From Chloroflexota bacterium (GTDB lineage: Bacteria > Chloroflexota > Limnocylindria > Limnocylindrales > CSP1-4): a stretch of 18,324 nucleotides of DNA. Where the stretch lies: assembly GCA_027346765.1 (NCBI GenBank), contig DAIERN010000006.1, forward strand, positions 1-18,324, read 5' to 3'. This document shows positions 15,587 to 18,324 of the stretch, piece after piece; position 1 is the stretch's first letter; every line of letters starts with the position of its first letter. Made by a program: the position numbers and the translations under genes. The notes below the pieces were generated by a model. That model ran no database searches, was not told the origin of the DNA, and saw only the letters and a list, made by a program, of their open reading frames with translations.

Positions 15587-17604
15587 TGAAAGGCGCCATC
15601 GGGCCGGGCGAGGCGGCGCGTCGGCTGGGCGTATCGACCAGGACGGTCCAGCGCTGGCTGCGCGAAGGCAAGTTGGCGCAGGTCAAGGTCGGCTCGCAGA
15701 TCAAGGTACTGGCCAGCGCCCTGCCGTCCGAAGTGGGCGAGCCAGCGCCAGCGCAGACAACTCACCGGATCGGTCGGCTGCTGGTCGCCAACCGCGGCGA
15801 GCTGGTGGTCCGGATCGCGCGGACGTGTCGGCAGCTGGGCATCCGTTCGCTGGGGCTCGTGGCTCAGGATCAGGCGCGCGCCTGGTGGACCGGCGCGGTC
15901 GACGAGGTGGTGCCGCTCGCCGGTTCGTACCTCGATGGGCTCGCGGTCATCGCGGCTGCCCTGGCGGCGCGAGCCGATGCGATCCACCCGGGCTACGGCT
16001 TCCTCGCGGAGAACGCCGATTTCGCGCAGGCCGTCATTGACGCCGGGCTCATCTGGGTGGGCCCGCCGCCGGCCGCGATGCGGGCGCTGGGCGACAAGGC
16101 TGCCGCGCGGCAGCTGGCGCGCAAGTTGGGCGTGCCCACGCTGCCCGGCTACGACGGCGAAGACCAGTCGGACAACCGACTCTCCCGCGAAGCCAAGCGC
16201 ATCGGCTTTCCCGTGCTGGTCAAACCCAGCGCGGGCGGCGGTGGCAAGGGCATGCACGTCGTGTCTGCCGGGCGCGAGTTGCGTGACACGCTGGCGAGGG
16301 CAAGGCGAGAGGCGAAGGCGTCGTTCGCCGACGACCGGCTGGTCCTGGAGCGCTACATCGAGCGAGCGCGCCACGTCGAGGTGCAGCTGCTCGCGGACAC
16401 GCACGGCAACGCGGTCCACCTGGGCGAACGCGAATGCTCGCTTCAGCGCCGCCACCAGAAGGTGATCGAGGAATCGCCATCGCCGGCGGTCAACGCGCGC
16501 CTGCGCAGACAACTGGGTGACGCGGCTCTGCGGTTGGCGCGCGAGGCGGGCTACGTTGGCGCGGGCACGGTCGAGTTCCTACTCGCACCGGACGGCTCGT
16601 TCTACTTTCTCGAGCTCAACGCCCGGCTCCAGGTTGAGCACCCGGTCACCGAGCTTGTCACCGGTCGCGATCTCGTCGCCGATCAGCTGAGGATCGCCGA
16701 AGGCGCGCCGCTCGGCTTCGGGCAGGCTGACGTTTCGCTCGACGGCCACGCCGTCCAGGCGCGGCTCTACGCCGAGGATCCGCAACACGACTTCCTGCCC
16801 GCGACCGGCCAGGTGCTCTGCGTCAGCTGGCCCGCGCGCGAGGGCGTGCGGGTTGATGCCGGCGTGGGCGAGGGCGATGTCATCGGCACGCGCTACGACC
16901 CATTGCTCGCCAAGATCCTGGTCAAGGCGGGCGATCGCAAGATGGCCTTTTCCTGGCTGACCCTCGCGCTCGCCGACACCTCGGTCATCGGCGTAACCAC
17001 GAACCGCGGCTTCCTGATCTGGCTGTCGGCCCAGCCCGATGTCGTGAAGGGCAAGACCTTCACTCCGTTCATCGACGAGGCCTGGCACGCCGACGAGCGC
17101 CTGTCCGAAGCAGCGTGGACGGCGGCCGCTCACGCTCTCGCCCACGCGCTGCGCCAGTCGGCTGGGCCGATCGCCGGATTCCGGCTCAACGCCCGGCCGC
17201 GGCTGCGCGTCGCAATCGGCGCGGAGGTCAGGTCGGTGGAGGTTCCGGATGCCGTGGCGGACCTGGTCTGGGAGCCCACCGGGCGTGGCACGGTGATGCT
17301 CGATTTGGACGGCCAGGCCATCGAGGCCCGCCTGGCGCCGGCGCCCACCGTGGAGGCGGCAGTTCGCCTGGCCAGCCACGCCGGCGCCGCCGCGCAGTCG
17401 ATCGCCGCGCCCATGCCGGGCAACGTGCTGGCGGTGCGCGTCGCTGAAGGTGACGCGGTCGAAGCGGGCCAGGTGCTCGTCGTGCTCGAGGCGATGAAGA
17501 TGGAGAACAACGTGCCCGCCCCGGCGGCCGGCGTGGTGGCCCGGGTCCTTGTCGCGCCCGGACAGCAGGTCCAGCGCGCCGAGACCCTCGTCGAGCTGGC
17601 CTAG
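15586..17604 (+). CDS. Acyl-CoA carboxylase alpha subunit (biotin carboxylase-BCCP) with N-terminal helix-turn-helix
   Basis: About 672 residues. Residues 5-48 are an excisionase/MerR-like helix-turn-helix (GEAARRLGVSTRTVQRWLREG), which is not part of normal carboxylases. From about 63 follows a biotin carboxylase: RLLVANRGE, DAIHPGYGFLAENA, the ATP-grasp lysine 213 (VLVKPS) with the loop GGGGKGM, HQKVIEE at 290-296, and ELNARLQVEHPVTE with Asn345 and Arg347. The C-terminus is a biotin carrier domain with E-A-M-K638-M, the lysine that receives biotin. The enzyme carboxylates biotin with ATP and bicarbonate for a partner carboxyltransferase, which is not in the window. The BC N-terminal subdomain is somewhat altered after LGIRSLGLVA. 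GTG 15586 is preferred because the promoter start falls on it; TTG 15583 is the alternative. Confidence 0.9.
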   Translation: MKGAIGPGEAARRLGVSTRTVQRWLREGKLAQVKVGSQIKVLASALPSEVGEPAPAQTTHRIGRLLVANRGELVVRIARTCRQLGIRSLGLVAQDQARAWWTGAVDEVVPLAGSYLDGLAVIAAALAARADAIHPGYGFLAENADFAQAVIDAGLIWVGPPPAAMRALGDKAAARQLARKLGVPTLPGYDGEDQSDNRLSREAKRIGFPVLVKPSAGGGGKGMHVVSAGRELRDTLARARREAKASFADDRLVLERYIERARHVEVQLLADTHGNAVHLGERECSLQRRHQKVIEESPSPAVNARLRRQLGDAALRLAREAGYVGAGTVEFLLAPDGSFYFLELNARLQVEHPVTELVTGRDLVADQLRIAEGAPLGFGQADVSLDGHAVQARLYAEDPQHDFLPATGQVLCVSWPAREGVRVDAGVGEGDVIGTRYDPLLAKILVKAGDRKMAFSWLTLALADTSVIGVTTNRGFLIWLSAQPDVVKGKTFTPFIDEAWHADERLSEAAWTAAAHALAHALRQSAGPIAGFRLNARPRLRVAIGAEVRSVEVPDAVADLVWEPTGRGTVMLDLDGQAIEARLAPAPTVEAAVRLASHAGAAAQSIAAPMPGNVLAVRVAEGDAVEAGQVLVVLEAMKMENNVPAPAAGVVARVLVAPGQQVQRAETLVELA

Positions 17605-17614
17605 ATTCCTCTGG

Positions 17615-18031
17615 CTAGGAAAGAACCGTCAGGGAGAGGCCACTGACGCGCTCGAAGTCCCTGTCGAATGTCGCCAGGTGACCGCCGCAGTCGAGGGCCG
17701 CCGCAGCGATCCATATGTCGTTGGTGGACATCGGCGTTCGCGCCTGACGCAGTTGACCAAAGGTTTCACCGTAGCGCTGTGCCACGCTGCGGGTTACGTC
17801 CAGAACCGCCACGAACGGCTCATCAAGGAAGTCAGCCAGGACCCTTCTGTTATCGGCGCTGCGTTGCCCGCCTACAAACCCGGCTTCGAGCTCACCTAAG
17901 ACGACAGTGGGCACAAGCACAATGACCGACGCTGCTACGAGATCGAGAACTCCGGCGTGTCCATAGCGGATCTGCGAATAGGCCGAGGTGTCCAGAACCA
18001 ACCGCTCGATTCGCTCACCTCCAGAGCGCAT
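17615..18031 (-). CDS. vapC: PIN-domain toxin, VapC type
   Basis: A 138-residue PIN-domain ribonuclease. The four acidic residues of the metal site are visible: Asp14 in LVLDTSAYS, Glu47 in VVLGELEAGF, Asp105 in STNDIWIAA and Asp123 in TFDRDF. VapC toxins cut tRNA or rRNA unless bound by their antitoxin. ATG 18031 is chosen because it gives an N-terminus just ahead of the first strand and overlaps the antitoxin end by 17 bases. The longer frame from 18127 only reads antitoxin DNA out of frame. GGAGGTGA at the antitoxin stop could also serve a TTG at 18002. The gene ends 10 bases from the convergent carboxylase gene. The toxin-antitoxin region is visibly less GC-rich than its neighbours, which suggests transfer. 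Confidence 0.85.
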   Translation of the reverse strand: MRSGGERIERLVLDTSAYSQIRYGHAGVLDLVAASVIVLVPTVVLGELEAGFVGGQRSADNRRVLADFLDEPFVAVLDVTRSVAQRYGETFGQLRQARTPMSTNDIWIAAAALDCGGHLATFDRDFERVSGLSLTVLS

Positions 18032-18296
18032 CGTCAATCTTTCGCTGCTCAGCCAGTAGCGTCTCGAACTCCGCCAAATCGTCCGCAGACCAGCCGACAT
18101 ACCGCTGCAGCCTGCGTCGACGCTCATCTACCCCGGCAGCTTCAGCCAGCAGCATGTTGATCGTCGCGTTCATGCTCTGACCGCGCGCTTTGCTCAACTT
18201 GTCGAGTCGATCAACAACCTCGTCAGGCACGCCTCGAACTGTCAGTTGCTTAGTGAAGTTCCTCGGTGCAAATGAGACACCCTTGTAGCGTGTCAC
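18015..18296 (-). CDS. vapB: Ribbon-helix-helix antitoxin, VapB/FitA type
   Basis: A 93-residue protein whose segment FTKQLTVRGVPDEVVDRLDKLSKARGQS... is the beta strand plus two helices of an Arc/MetJ-type ribbon-helix-helix DNA-binding domain, as in FitA and VapB antitoxins. The charged C-terminal part (DERRRRLQRYVGWSADDLAEFETLL) is where such antitoxins grip the toxin. It lies directly upstream of the PIN toxin and overlaps it, the normal antitoxin-first order. The GTG at 18296 gives a slightly longer N-terminus than usual, but no better start codon is present before the RHH strand. Autorepression through the nearby inverted repeat is likely. Confidence 0.8.
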   Translation of the reverse strand: MTRYKGVSFAPRNFTKQLTVRGVPDEVVDRLDKLSKARGQSMNATINMLLAEAAGVDERRRRLQRYVGWSADDLAEFETLLAEQRKIDDALWR

Positions 18297-18309
18297 CCGA
18301 GGAGGGTGT
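18277..18309. promoter_or_regulatory. Inverted repeat, candidate antitoxin operator
   Basis: ACACCCT (18277-18283) and AGGGTGT (18303-18309) form a perfect 7-base inverted repeat with a 19-base spacer, spanning the antitoxin start codon and lying just before a divergent start codon. Its position fits binding by the VapBC complex, but its overlap with the start codon is unusual. Confidence 0.3.
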
Positions 18310-18311
18310 AC

Positions 18312-18324
18312 ATGGCTCTGCGGT
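18312..18324 (+). CDS. Possible 5' end of a divergent gene (partial)
   Basis: ATGGCTCTGCGG (M-A-L-R) is preceded by a strong ribosome-binding site, GGAGGG (18301-18306), at 5 bases distance. Only four codons are in the window, so the product cannot be named. The gene would run away from the antitoxin gene and share the candidate operator region. Confidence 0.35.

Overview
The window is a GC-rich (by eye close to 70%), densely packed chromosomal segment from an uncultured-type bacterium. The gene families, short or overlapping gene junctions, apparent leaderless starts with a -10 box directly before the start codon, and a PIG-L deacetylase of the Mca/MshB type suggest a Chloroflexota lineage (Limnocylindria-like) or a related Terrabacteria group. 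This placement is an inference from gene content only. There is no CRISPR array, insertion sequence or phage module.

Layout. (1) 1-2518, plus strand: the end of a Mrp antiporter subunit F gene, a 115-residue membrane protein in the subunit G position whose second half does not look like MrpG, an OsmC-family protein, and a TAP-family alpha/beta hydrolase lipoprotein. The hydrolase frame has two lesions or peculiarities: an apparent ACG start, and an in-frame amber codon before the catalytic histidine. (2) 2529-5936, plus: one long reading frame joining an MMPL/RND-type lipid transporter to a CrtC/AttH-like lipocalin lipoprotein. (3) 5933-7994, minus: an operon of a FabL-like short-chain reductase, a TauE/SafE exporter and its usual DUF1634 partner. 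(4) 8021-8890, plus: a divergently transcribed zinc deacetylase. (5) 8891-9235: the only sizeable non-coding stretch, holding a cluster of GAGTCA inverted repeats and a tRNA-Asp(GTC) on the minus strand. (6) 9236-15530, plus: a tight four-gene cluster of threonine aldolase, DUF885 metallopeptidase, a degenerate HisA-like TIM barrel, and a membrane-anchored HExxH metallopeptidase with six fibronectin type III repeats. (7) 15586-17604, plus: a biotin carboxylase-BCCP subunit with an N-terminal helix-turn-helix, behind a textbook promoter. (8) 17615-18296, minus: a VapBC-type toxin-antitoxin pair with visibly lower GC, and at the edge the first codons of a divergent gene.

How the genes may work together. 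The minus-strand trio suggests sulfur-oxyanion or organosulfonate export beside a lipid-type reductase. The threonine aldolase cluster joins amino-acid and peptide breakdown (two peptidases plus an amino-acid lyase), with the HisA-like protein as the unexplained member. The MMPL-lipocalin fusion and the acyl-CoA carboxylase subunit both point to lipid chemistry. No complete undescribed defence or mobile system is visible. The most unusual items are the HTH-carboxylase fusion, the transporter-lipocalin fusion, the amber-interrupted hydrolase, and the HisA paralogue that has lost parts of its substrate-binding motifs.
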